Notes under the pieces: model-generated
Databases searched by the model: none
Seen by the model: only the letters and a program-made list of their open reading frames with translations
What the model was told of the DNA's origin: nothing
Shown here: positions 17,226 to 25,630 of the stretch, piece after piece
How the letters are laid out: each line of letters begins with the position of its first letter
How positions within the stretch are numbered: position 1 is the stretch's first letter
Made by a program: the position numbers and the translations under genes
Assembly (NCBI GenBank): GCA_005888335.1
Contig: VAWY01000124.1
Coordinates: 1 to 64,000 of the forward strand
From: Actinomycetota bacterium
Lineage (GTDB): Bacteria; Actinomycetota; Thermoleophilia; Solirubrobacterales; Solirubrobacteraceae
DNA: 64,000 nt
Direction of reading: 5' to 3'

Positions 17226-17234
17226 GACATTACC

Positions 17235-17247
17235 GGAACTCAGTTCA
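17235..17247. promoter_or_regulatory. Catabolic-regulon operator GGAACTCAGTTCA
   Basis: A symmetric 11-base core, GAACT-C-AGTTC, of the same family as TGAAGT-N-ACTTCA. On the minus strand TTGAAC within it could act as a -35 element. It lies between the phaC stop and the start of the 68-residue protein gene. Confidence 0.5.
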
Positions 17248-17268
17248 ACGCGAGCCGGCGGACCCGGC

Positions 17269-18426
17269 TCACAGGCCGTCGGCGATGCCGGTCGCGCCGA
17301 GCGCGGCGAGCCGGTCTCGCTCCTGCGGGTCGGGCCGCTCGTCGCTGTGCTCGACGATCCAGCGGGTCAGCTGCGGCATGGTGTGCTTGAAGGCCGACTT
17401 GCCCGTCCCGAACGTCACGTGGCCGCCGGGCAGGCGCAGCTCGTGTCGCCGGGCGGGATCGCCGACGAGCTGCATGGCCGGCTCGACGGCCGGGGGCGGG
17501 ACGACGTTGTCGCGCTCGGCCATCGCGTTGAGCACGTTGGCGCGCGCGTCGGCAAGGCGCACGACGCGATCGCCGAGGGGCACGGAGCCGGTCATGAGCA
17601 GGTTCTCGCGGATCAACAGCTCGACGACCTGGCGGAACGCCGCACCCGGGAACGGCACGTGATCTCGCGACCAGGCCGCCATCGCCTGGAAGCCCTCGAC
17701 GAACTCGTCGTTCCACAGGTTCTCGAGCAGCGTCGCGTTCTGGGCGATCTCGGTGGTCGGCGCGAGCATGTAGAAGCCGCTGTAGAGGACGTCGGCGGGG
17801 ACGTTGCCGGTGTCGTCGATGAGGTCGCCGGGGTCGAGCCGTCCCTCGCGCAGCATCGCGACCATCGCGCCCATCTCGCTGAAGTCGACCGGGGTCGCCA
17901 TCAGCACCAGGTTGCGGACCGGCGCATCGTCGTGGCCGGCGGCGAACAGCGCGGCCATCACGCCGCCGAGGCAGTAGCCGGCCAGGGTCACCTCGTCGCA
18001 GCCGGTCTGGCGGCGCACGGCGGCGAGGGCACGCGGCAGATACCAGTCGACGTAGCGCTCGAGGTCGTTGTCGGCGTCGAGCTCGTCGGGGACGCCCCAG
18101 TCGAGCATGAAGACGTCCAGCCCCGCGTCGACGAGGTACTCGACCATGCTGTTGCCCGGCCGCAGGTCGAGGATGTAGCTGCGGCTCACGAGGCTGTGGA
18201 CGATCACGACCGGCGGTCCGTAGCGGACGCGGCCGCCCTTGTAGCGCCACAGCTCCGCCTTGCCGCGCTTCCAGACGACGTCCTTGGGCGTCGCCCCGAG
18301 CTTGGGCCGGTGGGTGCCGCGCAGGTAGCGGATGCCGTTGCGGGCGCGCAGGATCGAGCGCTCGACGTCGCGGTTGACGCGCGAGACGAGGTCCGTCGCG
18401 CTCAGCGTCGCCGGCAGCGCGTTCAC
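17269..18426 (-). CDS. phaC: Class III-type poly(3-hydroxyalkanoate) synthase subunit PhaC
   Basis: A 385-residue alpha/beta-hydrolase-fold synthase that polymerises 3-hydroxyacyl-CoA into PHA. The nucleophile elbow is GYCLGGV with cysteine (C152), the PHA synthase signature. Partner residues are seen in ERDNVVPP (Asp) and LPGGHVTFG (His). PPVVIVHSLVSRSYILDL is the usual N-terminal core. The length (about 355-390) matches class III/IV rather than class I/II. The GTG start overlaps the stop of the small PhaE-like gene. It lies within the palindrome regulon, linking storage to acid catabolism. Confidence 0.9.
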   Translation of the reverse strand: MNALPATLSATDLVSRVNRDVERSILRARNGIRYLRGTHRPKLGATPKDVVWKRGKAELWRYKGGRVRYGPPVVIVHSLVSRSYILDLRPGNSMVEYLVDAGLDVFMLDWGVPDELDADNDLERYVDWYLPRALAAVRRQTGCDEVTLAGYCLGGVMAALFAAGHDDAPVRNLVLMATPVDFSEMGAMVAMLREGRLDPGDLIDDTGNVPADVLYSGFYMLAPTTEIAQNATLLENLWNDEFVEGFQAMAAWSRDHVPFPGAAFRQVVELLIRENLLMTGSVPLGDRVVRLADARANVLNAMAERDNVVPPPAVEPAMQLVGDPARRHELRLPGGHVTFGTGKSAFKHTMPQLTRWIVEHSDERPDPQERDRLAALGATGIADGL

Positions 18427-18710
18427 GGGACAACCTCGGTGACCTCGTCGGCCAGGAGGTTGAGCCGCCGCTCGATGCGCGAGAGCTGCTCGCGCATCCG
18501 CCGCACGTCGGATCCCGCCGGGAGGTTGAACAGGTGCAGCCACCGGCGCGAGAGGTCCTCGGCCGCGCGGTTGACCTGGCCGTGCAGGCGGGTGAGCCGG
18601 CTGACGACGTCGAAGTAGGTGTCGGTGCGGACCGCCGATTCGACGCGCGTGCCGACGGCCCGCTCGGCGCGCAGGACGGCTCGGAGCCACAGTGGCTGGT
18701 TGGCGCTCAT
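18423..18710 (-). CDS. Short PhaE/PhaR-like synthase partner (95 aa)
   Basis: A 95-residue helical protein with a basic N-terminus and a C-terminal heptad-like stretch (VRRMREQLSRIERRLNLLADEV), which resembles the C-terminal end of class III PhaE subunits. PhaE is usually over 300 residues, so this is a minimal version or a different coiled-coil partner. The stop overlaps the GTG of phaC (GTGA), so the two are translationally coupled. The ATG lies nine bases from a predicted -10 box, so the mRNA is probably leaderless. Confidence 0.6.
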   Translation of the reverse strand: MSANQPLWLRAVLRAERAVGTRVESAVRTDTYFDVVSRLTRLHGQVNRAAEDLSRRWLHLFNLPAGSDVRRMREQLSRIERRLNLLADEVTEVVP

Positions 18711-18719
18711 GCAGGCGCC

Positions 18720-18748
18720 AGGATAGCGAGAATTTGAGCTGACTTCAA
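18720..18748 (-). promoter_or_regulatory. phaE-phaC promoter with operator over the -35 box
   Basis: On the minus strand, TTGAAG (18748-18743), a 17-base spacer and TATCCT (18725-18720) form a sigma-70-like promoter. The operator TGAGCTGACTTCA (18735-18747) covers the -35 box, a repressor-type arrangement. Confidence 0.65.
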
Positions 18749-18760
18749 CTCTGGAGCGAC

Positions 18761-19591
18761 TTACGGCGCCGCGTCGCCCGTGCCCGCCGTGCTCCACTGC
18801 GCCCCGCCGTCCACGGTGAGGACGGTTCCTGTGGTGTAGCTCGAGGCGTCCCCGGCGAGGTAGAGGGCCGCGCCGGCGATCTCCTCGGCGTGGCCGGCCC
18901 GCCGCAGGGGGAAGGTGCGGGCGCGCTCGGCGAAGGTGTCCATGTCCCAGCCGCGCGCGATGCTGGTCAGGAACGGCCCGGGCATGATCGCGTTGACGCG
19001 GACCTTCGGCCCGAACGCGTCCGCGAGCCCGACGGTCATGGCGTTGATCCCCGCCTTGGCGGCCGCGTAGGGGACGATGTCGCGCGTCGGGCGCACCGCC
19101 CCGGTGCTGCTGACGTTGATGATCGAGCCGCCGCCGTCGGCCACCATCCGCTCGCCGACCAGCGCCGAGAGCCGGAACGGGCCCTTCAGGTTGACGGCGA
19201 TCACCTTGTCGAAGAGCTCCTCGCTGACCTCGGTCAGCTTCCCGTACACGGGGGAGAGGCCTGCGTTGTTGACGAGGACGTCCACACGGGCGTAGTCGCG
19301 GTAGACGTTCTCGACGAGGGTCGCGAGGTCGTCCCAGCGCCCCACGTGGCACGCGCACGCCGCCGCCTTGCCGCCCTCCGCGCGCAGCGCGGCCGCCACC
19401 TCCGCGCAGACGTCGGCCTTGCGGCTGACGACGACGACCTGTGCGCCGGCCGTCGCGAACGCCCTGGCCATCGCGAGCCCGAGCCCGCGCGTGGCGCCGG
19501 TGATGACCGCCACGCGGTCGGTGAGGTCGAACAGCCGATCGGCGTCGACGGGGCTAGCTGCTGTGTCGGCTGGCTCGCGCAGGGCGGCCAC
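18761..19591 (-). CDS. Short-chain dehydrogenase/reductase
   Basis: A 276-residue classical SDR using NAD(P)H: cofactor motif TGATRGLGLAMA near residue 32, NNAG around residue 110, and catalytic YAAAK with an upstream serine in INVSSTG. It probably interconverts a hydroxyl and keto group in the pathway. The start lies 38 bases inside the end of the metallo-hydrolase gene, so the two are co-transcribed from the promoter at about 20650. The N-terminal extension of about 20 residues is longer than usual, so a later start is possible. Confidence 0.85.
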   Translation of the reverse strand: MAALREPADTAASPVDADRLFDLTDRVAVITGATRGLGLAMARAFATAGAQVVVVSRKADVCAEVAAALRAEGGKAAACACHVGRWDDLATLVENVYRDYARVDVLVNNAGLSPVYGKLTEVSEELFDKVIAVNLKGPFRLSALVGERMVADGGGSIINVSSTGAVRPTRDIVPYAAAKAGINAMTVGLADAFGPKVRVNAIMPGPFLTSIARGWDMDTFAERARTFPLRRAGHAEEIAGAALYLAGDASSYTTGTVLTVDGGAQWSTAGTGDAAP

Positions 19592-20633
19592 CTCCTGGGC
19601 GTCCGGGTTGATGATTTCGGCGGGCCGCCCGCAGCCGCGAAGCCGGCGTGCCCGGGGGCGGTCCGGCGCGCGTGAGCTCGAAGCGGGCGGTCCCTTCGTC
19701 GCCGAGGCCCTCGGACACGAGCCCGGCGTCGAGCAGCAGGTCGAGGTGTCCGAGCACCTCCCACACGACGAGCAGCGGCTGCTCGCGCACCGTGCGCGCC
19801 GACCACAGCTCGCCGGCGATCGAGTACGCCGTGCGGGGCCCGGACTCGAGCACCGCCGCGATGCGCTCGCAGCGCCGCCGGTGGTCCGCGAACCGCTCGT
19901 CGATGAGCCGGGCGTGCCCGTCGACGGGCGCGCCGTGACCCGTCAGCAGCCGCTCGAGGGGCATGCCGGCGGTGCGGGCCAGGCTCGCCAGGTACTCCAC
20001 CCGTGCGCGCGGCCGCGTCCCGTCCGGTTCGGCGGCCGGGTAGATCTCGGTGTTCGACGAGATCCCAGCGAGGAGATGGTCGCCGACGAAGGCGACGCCC
20101 GCGCGCTCGTCGACGAACAGCGTGTCGGTGGTGCTGTGCCCTGGCCGCGCGACCGTTCGCAACTCGCGCCCGCCCGCCCGGATGCGGTCGCCGTCGCGAA
20201 GCCGCACGTCGGTCGAGAAGGCCTCCGACGTCCTGCTGATGTAGTCGAAGAAGCCCTCGTTGTCGGCGATGACCGGCGCCGGCACGCCGTGATGGGCCAT
20301 CAGCGCCCGCGAGAAGCGCCGGTCGGCCGCCGCCCGCTCGTCGTAGCGCTCGCCGTAGGCGGCCACGCCGTCCAGCGCAGCCACCGTCGCGCCCGAGCGC
20401 CGGACGATCGTGGCCACCAGCCCAACGTGATCGAGGTGGTGATGGGTGCCCAGGACGAGCTCGATGTCCTCGATGCGCACGCCCTCTCGCCGCAGGCCGG
20501 CCTCGAGCGCGGCCAGCGCCTCGTCGTCGCGTGGACCGGTGTCGACCAGCGTGAGCGGGTCGCCCCGCAGCAGCCAGGCGTTGACCGAGCCGACGTGCGG
20601 CAGGGGGAGGGGGATCTGGACGACGGCTTCCAT
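19554..20633 (-). CDS. Metallo-beta-lactamase-fold hydrolase
   Basis: A 359-residue MBL-fold protein with the HxHxDH motif at residues 64-69 (THHHLDH), a second metal histidine in RPGHSTTDT and a third in LTGHGAPV. A C-terminal winged-helix-like extension (SIAGELWSARTVREQPLLVV) is typical of the LACTB2/RNase Z-like hydrolase branch often encoded in fatty-acid clusters. It may act as a thioesterase or hydroxyacyl-thioester hydrolase; substrate unproven. It leads a two-gene operon with an SDR and carries a regulon palindrome just upstream. Confidence 0.85.
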   Translation of the reverse strand: MEAVVQIPLPLPHVGSVNAWLLRGDPLTLVDTGPRDDEALAALEAGLRREGVRIEDIELVLGTHHHLDHVGLVATIVRRSGATVAALDGVAAYGERYDERAAADRRFSRALMAHHGVPAPVIADNEGFFDYISRTSEAFSTDVRLRDGDRIRAGGRELRTVARPGHSTTDTLFVDERAGVAFVGDHLLAGISSNTEIYPAAEPDGTRPRARVEYLASLARTAGMPLERLLTGHGAPVDGHARLIDERFADHRRRCERIAAVLESGPRTAYSIAGELWSARTVREQPLLVVWEVLGHLDLLLDAGLVSEGLGDEGTARFELTRAGPPPGTPASRLRAARRNHQPGRPGGGRPARASRHSS

Positions 20634-20645
20634 GGCTTCAAGTCC

Positions 20646-20658
20646 CGAATCGACTTCA
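20646..20658. promoter_or_regulatory. Degenerate regulon operator CGAATCGACTTCA
   Basis: One perfect half (ACTTCA, read TGAAGT on the minus strand) and one degenerate half, 13 bases before the MBL-fold gene start. A further TTGAAG half lies between it and the ATG. Confidence 0.4.
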
Positions 20659-20736
20659 AGTATGGCACGGTGGACGAGTCGGCGCAGGAAATCAACGAAG
20701 TTCGTCGTCCGTCCGGTGACCTCCGCGCCAGCCCGC

Positions 20737-20780
20737 TTGCCTTCGCGGCTCGCGGCCGATATGATCTGAGTTCAATTCAG
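20737..20780 (+). promoter_or_regulatory. Promoter and operator of the enoyl-CoA hydratase operon
   Basis: TTGCCT (20737-20742), a 17-base spacer and TATGAT (20760-20765) form a good sigma-70 promoter. The operator TGAGTTCAATTCA (20767-20779) sits on the expected transcription start. A Shine-Dalgarno GCGGAGG precedes the ATG. Confidence 0.7.
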
Positions 20781-20805
20781 CAAACAGCAGCGGAGGTCGT
20801 TCGGA

Positions 20806-21627
20806 ATGGATGTGCAAGAGCGGGTGAACGGGCAGGCGGCGACGGCGGCTCCCATCGAGTACGAGGTGGCGGACGGCGTCGCCACCATCTGGCTCAATCG
20901 ACCCCACGTCAAGAACGCGGTCAACTGGGAGCTGCTCACGCAGCTGGGCGCGGCGCTCGAGCGCGCCGAGGACGACGACGACGCGCGCGTGGTGGTCATC
21001 CGTGGCCGCGGCAACACGTTCTGCGCCGGGGCGGACCTCAACATGCTCGACTCCGAGTTCCTGGGCACGACGAACAACTCGGTCAAGATCGCCCAGGTGT
21101 CGGCGCGGACGTTCGACCGCGCGTTCAACCTCAGCAAGCCGACCATCGCCGTCGTCGAGGGCTTCGCGGTCGCCGGCGGCTTCGAGCTGATGATCTCGTG
21201 CGACTTCTGCATCGCGGCCGAGGACGCAAAGATCGGCGACTTCCACATCCGCCGCGCGCTGTTCGGCGGCGCCGGCCCGATCTACCGCCTGCCGCGCTAC
21301 ATCGGCCTGCGCAAGACCAAGGAGCTGCTCTTCACCGGCAAGCTGCTGTCCGGCCGCGAGTGCGAGGAGTGGGGCCTGGCCAACGTCTCCACGCCGGCGG
21401 ACCAGCTCGACCAGGCGATCGCCGACTTCGTCGCGCCGATGAAGGACAAGAGCGCCTTCACGATGCGGATCACCAAGCTGGCGGCCAACCGCGGCCTGGA
21501 CGGCGACACCGAGACGCTGATCGCGCTCGAGAGCATGACCTGCAACGTCGCCCACCAGTCCGAGGACGCGCGCGAGGGCGTCCAGGCGTTCCTGGACAAG
21601 CGCGAGCCCGTCTGGAAGCACCGCTAG
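20806..21627 (+). CDS. Enoyl-CoA hydratase/isomerase family protein
   Basis: A 273-residue crotonase-fold enzyme. The oxyanion-hole motif reads [11 protein letters not shown] and the second loop [13 protein letters not shown]; the family glutamate lies in GGFEL. The later segment [14 protein letters not shown] is conserved. It hydrates enoyl-CoA or isomerises its double bond in beta-oxidation. Translated eight bases before the acyl-CoA dehydrogenase gene, so one operon under the promoter at 20737. The rather long N-terminus (about 17 residues before the fold) suggests an ECH branch of actinobacterial degradative clusters. Confidence 0.88.
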   Translation: MDVQERVNGQAATAAPIEYEVADGVATIWLNRPHVKNAVNWELLTQLGAALERAEDDDDARVVVIRGRGNTFCAGADLNMLDSEFLGTTNNSVKIAQVSARTFDRAFNLSKPTIAVVEGFAVAGGFELMISCDFCIAAEDAKIGDFHIRRALFGGAGPIYRLPRYIGLRKTKELLFTGKLLSGRECEEWGLANVSTPADQLDQAIADFVAPMKDKSAFTMRITKLAANRGLDGDTETLIALESMTCNVAHQSEDAREGVQAFLDKREPVWKHR

Positions 21628-21634
21628 GTCCGCG

Positions 21635-22867
21635 ATGGACTTCGCGTACGACCAGACGACCCTCGAGGCGCGCGAGCGCCTGCTCGCGTTCATGGACGAG
21701 TGCGTCTATCCGGCGGAGCAGCGCTTCCGCGAGGAGGTCGAGGCGGCCGATGACCGGTGGGGCACCCCACCGGTCATCGAGGAGCTCAAGGCCGAGGCGC
21801 GGCGGCGCGGCCTGTGGAACCTGTTCCTGCCGCGCACGCACGAGCACGGGGCCGGACTGACGAACCTGCAGTACGCGCCGCTGGCCGAGATCACCGGCCG
21901 CAATCCGTGGATCGCTCCCGAGGCGATCAACTGCTCGGCGCCGGACACCGGCAACATGGAGCTGCTGTCGCTGTTCGGCACGGAGGAGCAGCAGCGCCGC
22001 TGGCTGGATCCGCTGCTCGACGGCACGATCCGCTCGGCCTTCTCGATGACCGAGCCCGACGTCGCGTCGTCGGACGCGACGAACATCGCCACGCGCATCG
22101 AGCGCGACGGCGACCACTACGTGATCAACGGGCGCAAGTGGTGGACGTCGGGGGCGATGTCGCCGCGGTGCGATCTGCTGATCGTCATGGGCGTCACCGA
22201 CCCCGACGCCGAGCCGCACCGGCGGCAGAGCATGATCCTCGTGCCCAAGGACACCTCGGGCGTGAAGATCCGGCGCTCGACGAGCCTGTTCGGCTACGAC
22301 GACGGGCCGCACGGGGGACACGCCGAGATCGTCTACGACGACGTGCGCGTGCCCGCGTCGAACCTCCTCGGCGAGGAGGGCGACGGCTTCCGGATCGCGC
22401 AGGAGCGCCTCGGCCCCGGCCGCATCCACCACGCGATGCGAGCCATCGGCATGGCCGAGCGCGCGCTGGAGATGATGTGCGAGCGCACCGCGAGCCGGTC
22501 GACGTTCGGGCGGCCGATCATCGACCACGGGGTCGTCCAGCGCTGGATCTCCGAGGCGCGCGTCAAGATCGAGCAGGTTCGTCTGCTGGTCCTCAAGACC
22601 GCGTGGCTGATGGACACGGTCGGCAACCGCGGCGCGCGCATCGAGGTCTCGGCGATCAAGGTGGCGGCCCCCGAGGTGGCGACCTGGGTCATCGACCGCG
22701 CCATCCAGGCCCACGGCGGCGCCGGCGTCTCGCAGGACCACCTCCTGGCCGAGCTCTACGCCGTCGCGCGCATCCTCCAGATCGCCGACGGGCCCGACGA
22801 GGTCCACCACATGGCGATCGCCCGGCGGGAGACCCGTCGCTACCGCGAGCAGCTGGTGCAGGTGTAG
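21635..22867 (+). CDS. Acyl-CoA dehydrogenase of the ACAD10/11 (LvaC-like) type
   Basis: A 410-residue flavoprotein. The substrate/FAD segments are seen in [15 protein letters not shown], the WWTSGA strand, [12 protein letters not shown] and the C-terminal [24 protein letters not shown] ending in [10 protein letters not shown]. The GPGRIHH signature is characteristic of the ACAD10/11 branch, whose members act after a dedicated kinase on 4-hydroxyacyl-CoA. A kinase of that kind is encoded at 24526-25614, making a functional pair likely. Immediately downstream of the enoyl-CoA hydratase gene and convergent with a TetR gene. Confidence 0.88.
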   Translation: MDFAYDQTTLEARERLLAFMDECVYPAEQRFREEVEAADDRWGTPPVIEELKAEARRRGLWNLFLPRTHEHGAGLTNLQYAPLAEITGRNPWIAPEAINCSAPDTGNMELLSLFGTEEQQRRWLDPLLDGTIRSAFSMTEPDVASSDATNIATRIERDGDHYVINGRKWWTSGAMSPRCDLLIVMGVTDPDAEPHRRQSMILVPKDTSGVKIRRSTSLFGYDDGPHGGHAEIVYDDVRVPASNLLGEEGDGFRIAQERLGPGRIHHAMRAIGMAERALEMMCERTASRSTFGRPIIDHGVVQRWISEARVKIEQVRLLVLKTAWLMDTVGNRGARIEVSAIKVAAPEVATWVIDRAIQAHGGAGVSQDHLLAELYAVARILQIADGPDEVHHMAIARRETRRYREQLVQV

Positions 22868-22888
22868 CTCCGCGGCCGCGTCGCGGCG

Positions 22889-23611
22889 TCAGGCCGCGGC
22901 GCGGCGGCGGGTCCGCTTGGGCTTGGCCGCGGTCTGCTTCCCCGGCGCGGCCGCGTCCATGGGCAGGCCTGCCACGGCGAGGCATCGCGCGACGTAGAAG
23001 TCGCGCACCGCCTCGAGCGACAGGCCGCCGCGCGGCCGGTACCAGTGCCACACGCTGTTGTAGAGGCCGATGATCGCCCGCGTGAGCAGCCGCGGGTCGG
23101 CCTCGGGGATCGCGCCCTGCTCCATGCCGCGCGCCAGGAACGTCGCCCACGCGAACTCGACGTCGCGCATGCTCCCGAGCGCGCGCTGGCGCGCCTCCTC
23201 CTCGCGCGGGGAGGTCCGATGCAGGCCGACGAGCGCCTGCTCGGCGACGAGCACGCGGTTGCGCAGCACCTCGTGCTCGGTGAGGTCGAACAGCGCGTTG
23301 AGCACCGCGACGAGCGCCTCGGTGAAGTCCTCGTGCTCGCCGACGACGCGCTCGAACTTCTCCCGGTCGGCCTGGACCGCGTCGGCCTGGATCTCGTACA
23401 GGCAGTGCAGCTTGGACTCGAAGTAGTGGTACAGCGCGGTCGAGCCCACGCCGACGGCGGCGGCGATGTCGGCCCACTTCGTGTACTCGTAGCCCTCCCG
23501 GCCGAAGTACTCCGTCGCGGTCCTGAGGATGTCCGCTCGCTTGCTGCGACTCGACGTCCGCTGCGAACGTCCGTCCGGTCGCGTCTTCTGCGCTCGCTTG
23601 GCCTGGGGCAC
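22889..23611 (-). CDS. TetR-family regulator 1, candidate repressor of the regulon
   Basis: A 240-residue TetR protein with a basic N-terminal tail, a helix-turn-helix at about residues 45-66 (TKWADIAAAVGVGSTALYHYF) and a helical ligand domain resembling fatty-acyl-CoA-responsive regulators. The recognition helix TALYHYFESK is identical to that of regulator 2 at 29684. The GTG at 23611 is used, preceded by GGAAAGAG; upstream reading is implausible. The gap to the divergent SDR holds the only perfect TGAAGT-N-ACTTCA palindrome. A lysine/arginine-rich C-terminus (KPKRTRRRAAA) is unusual and may add DNA affinity. Confidence 0.88.
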   Translation of the reverse strand: MPQAKRAQKTRPDGRSQRTSSRSKRADILRTATEYFGREGYEYTKWADIAAAVGVGSTALYHYFESKLHCLYEIQADAVQADREKFERVVGEHEDFTEALVAVLNALFDLTEHEVLRNRVLVAEQALVGLHRTSPREEEARQRALGSMRDVEFAWATFLARGMEQGAIPEADPRLLTRAIIGLYNSVWHWYRPRGGLSLEAVRDFYVARCLAVAGLPMDAAAPGKQTAAKPKRTRRRAAA

Positions 23612-23628
23612 GGGCAACTCTTTCCAGT

Positions 23629-23641
23629 TGAAGTCATGACG
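23629..23641. promoter_or_regulatory. Half operator TGAAGTCATGACG before the tetR gene
   Basis: One perfect half-site (TGAAGT) and a weak partner, 17 bases from the GTG of TetR regulator 1. Suggests weak autoregulation. Confidence 0.35.
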
Positions 23642-23724
23642 ACGGTACCACCCGAAGGCGATGACGGGGCGTTTTTCGCCCTGACAGCGGCATCGCGTCA
23701 TCTTCCATACGAGACCAGCGCTGG

Positions 23725-23742
23725 TATACTGAAGTGACTTCA
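23725..23742 (+). promoter_or_regulatory. Perfect regulon palindrome TGAAGTGACTTCA overlapping a -10 box
   Basis: TATACT (23725-23730) is a near-consensus -10 element, and the perfect 6-1-6 palindrome (23730-23742) begins on its last base. The -35 is poor (TTCCAT at 16 bases). Controls the SDR at 23767 and perhaps the divergent tetR. Confidence 0.7.
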
Positions 23743-23766
23743 ATTTGAATTGTGAGGAGAGCGTTG

Positions 23767-24522
23767 ATGGGACAGACCACGCTGGACGGCCACGTCGTCG
23801 TCGTCACCGGCGCGAGCTCGGGCCTGGGCGAGCAGCTGGGCCGCTCGCTGGCGGCCGCGGGCGCCGTGCCGGTCCTCGCCGCCCGGCGGGCCGAGCGCCT
23901 GGAGGCGCTGCGCAGGCAGATCCCCAGCGCCGACACCGTCACGTGCGACGTCACCTGCGACGCCGATCGCGAGCGCCTGATCGCCACGGTCATGGAGCGC
24001 CACGGCCGCCTCGACGGGCTCGTCAACAACGCCGGCGCCGGCGCGACCGCCCCCGCGCTGCGGACGCCCACCGAGACCTTCGCCGGCGTGGTCGACCTCA
24101 ATCTGACCGCTCCGTTCGCGCTCTCGTGCCTGGCCGCGCGCGCCATGCGCGAAGGCGACGGCGGCTCGATCGTCAACGTCGCCTCGGTCATGGGACTTCG
24201 GTCGATCGGCGAGATCCCCGACGCGGCCTACGTCGCGTCGAAGGCGGGCCTCATCGGTCTCACGCGAGAGCTCGCCTCGCAGTGGGGCCGCCACGGGATC
24301 CGCGTCAACGCGGTCGCCCCGGGCTTCTTCGCGTCCGAGATGACCGCCGGGCTGGGCGACGACCCCGAGCAGTTCCCCGACTTCCTCCTCGCGCGCACGC
24401 CCCTCGGCCGCGGCGGGCGGCAGGGCGAGCTCGACGAGGCCGTCCTGTTCCTGGTGGGGGAGGGCAGCAGCTTCGTGACCGGCGCCGTCCTCAGCGTGGA
24501 CGGCGGGATGGCGGTCCGCTAG
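23767..24522 (+). CDS. Short-chain dehydrogenase/reductase (LvaD-like candidate)
   Basis: A 251-residue classical SDR: cofactor motif TGASSGLGEQL, NNAGAGA, catalytic serine in VASVMG and YVASK, with the usual SVDGG end. GAGGAG lies eight bases before the chosen ATG; an upstream GTG would add five residues. Together with the kinase and the ACAD10/11-type dehydrogenase it resembles the set that reduces a 4-oxoacyl-CoA to 4-hydroxyacyl-CoA, phosphorylates it and removes the phosphate. That assignment is inference. Convergent with the kinase gene, stop codons only four bases apart. Confidence 0.87.
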   Translation: MGQTTLDGHVVVVTGASSGLGEQLGRSLAAAGAVPVLAARRAERLEALRRQIPSADTVTCDVTCDADRERLIATVMERHGRLDGLVNNAGAGATAPALRTPTETFAGVVDLNLTAPFALSCLAARAMREGDGGSIVNVASVMGLRSIGEIPDAAYVASKAGLIGLTRELASQWGRHGIRVNAVAPGFFASEMTAGLGDDPEQFPDFLLARTPLGRGGRQGELDEAVLFLVGEGSSFVTGAVLSVDGGMAVR

Positions 24523-24525
24523 GGG

Positions 24526-25614
24526 TCAGGCCCCGAGCTGGTGCCGGCCCGCGTCGACGAGCGGCGCGACGAGGCGCTGGGCGTCGTCGAAGCCGGAGCC
24601 GACCATCGCCCCGCCGGCCGCCCGGGCCGCGATGCCCTGGCAGACGACCGCGAGCTTGAAGAACGCGAACGCCTGGTACCAGTCGACGTCGGACACGTCG
24701 AAGCCCGTCACGCGCGCGTAGCGCTCGATCACCTCGCCGCGGCCCGGAAAGCCGCCGGCCGCCGTCACCGGAGCGACGATCCGGGCCGCCAGGAGCACCT
24801 CCGGGTCGGCCTCCTCGCTCCAGAAGGCGAGCAGCGCGCCGAGGTCGGTGAGCGGGTCCCCGAGCGTGCTCATCTCCCAGTCGAGGACCGCCACGATCGC
24901 GCCGGGCCGCGTCGGGTGCAGGATGGTGTTGTCGAGGCGGTAGTCGCCGTGGACGATCGAGGCCGCGCGCTGGGCCGGCAGCGTTCGCACCAGCTCGTCG
25001 CGCAGCGCGTCGAGCGCCGGCAGGTCGTCGGCCTTCGAGGCCTCCCACTGCTTGGACCAGCGGCGCAGCTGGCGCTCCATGAAGCCAGCCGGCCGGCCGA
25101 AGTCGGCCAGCCCCACGGCGGCGGGGTCGACCGTGTGCAGGTCGGCGAGGACGTCGACGAGCGCCTCGCCGATCGCCTGGCGGCGCTCGGGCGTCTCGGC
25201 GTACCCCGGCGGCAGCGCGTTGCGGCAGATGTGGCCGACGACGCGCTCCATCACGTAGAACGGGGCGCCGAGCGGACCGTCCGCCTCGCCGAGGTGCAGG
25301 ATGCGCGGCACGGGGACGGGTGTGGGCTCGAGCGCGGTGAGCACGCGGTGCTCGCGGACCATGTCGTGGGCGGTCGGGAGGATGTGGCCGAGCGGCGGGC
25401 GCCGGAGGATCACCTCGCCCGCGTCGGAGGCGATCCGGTACGTGAGGTTGGACTTGCCGCCGGAGATGAGCGCCACGTCGGGCTCAAGCCAGCGCGGGTC
25501 GTGCAGGACCTGCGCGAGGAGCGGGCCGACCACCTCGGGCTCGGCGCCGGTGGCGATCCGCTCGAGGCGCTGGGCGGTCGGGTCGTTGAACCCCATCGAC
25601 GTGGTGGGCGGCAT
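24526..25614 (-). CDS. APH-fold phosphotransferase (ACAD10/LvaA-type hydroxyacyl-CoA kinase)
   Basis: A 362-residue kinase of the aminoglycoside-phosphotransferase fold. The catalytic loop is IVHGDYRLDN, the metal motif LDWEMSTLGDPLTDL, and the N-lobe ISGGKSNLTYRI. These forms are typical of the kinase domain of ACAD10/11 and of LvaA, not of drug-resistance enzymes. As I recall, such kinases phosphorylate 4-hydroxyacyl-CoA so that a partner acyl-CoA dehydrogenase can eliminate the phosphate. It is the last gene of a minus-strand operon with two acyl-CoA dehydrogenases (16 bases apart). Confidence 0.85.
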   Translation of the reverse strand: MPPTTSMGFNDPTAQRLERIATGAEPEVVGPLLAQVLHDPRWLEPDVALISGGKSNLTYRIASDAGEVILRRPPLGHILPTAHDMVREHRVLTALEPTPVPVPRILHLGEADGPLGAPFYVMERVVGHICRNALPPGYAETPERRQAIGEALVDVLADLHTVDPAAVGLADFGRPAGFMERQLRRWSKQWEASKADDLPALDALRDELVRTLPAQRAASIVHGDYRLDNTILHPTRPGAIVAVLDWEMSTLGDPLTDLGALLAFWSEEADPEVLLAARIVAPVTAAGGFPGRGEVIERYARVTGFDVSDVDWYQAFAFFKLAVVCQGIAARAAGGAMVGSGFDDAQRLVAPLVDAGRHQLGA

Positions 25615-25630
25615 GGAGGTCGTCCTTTCG

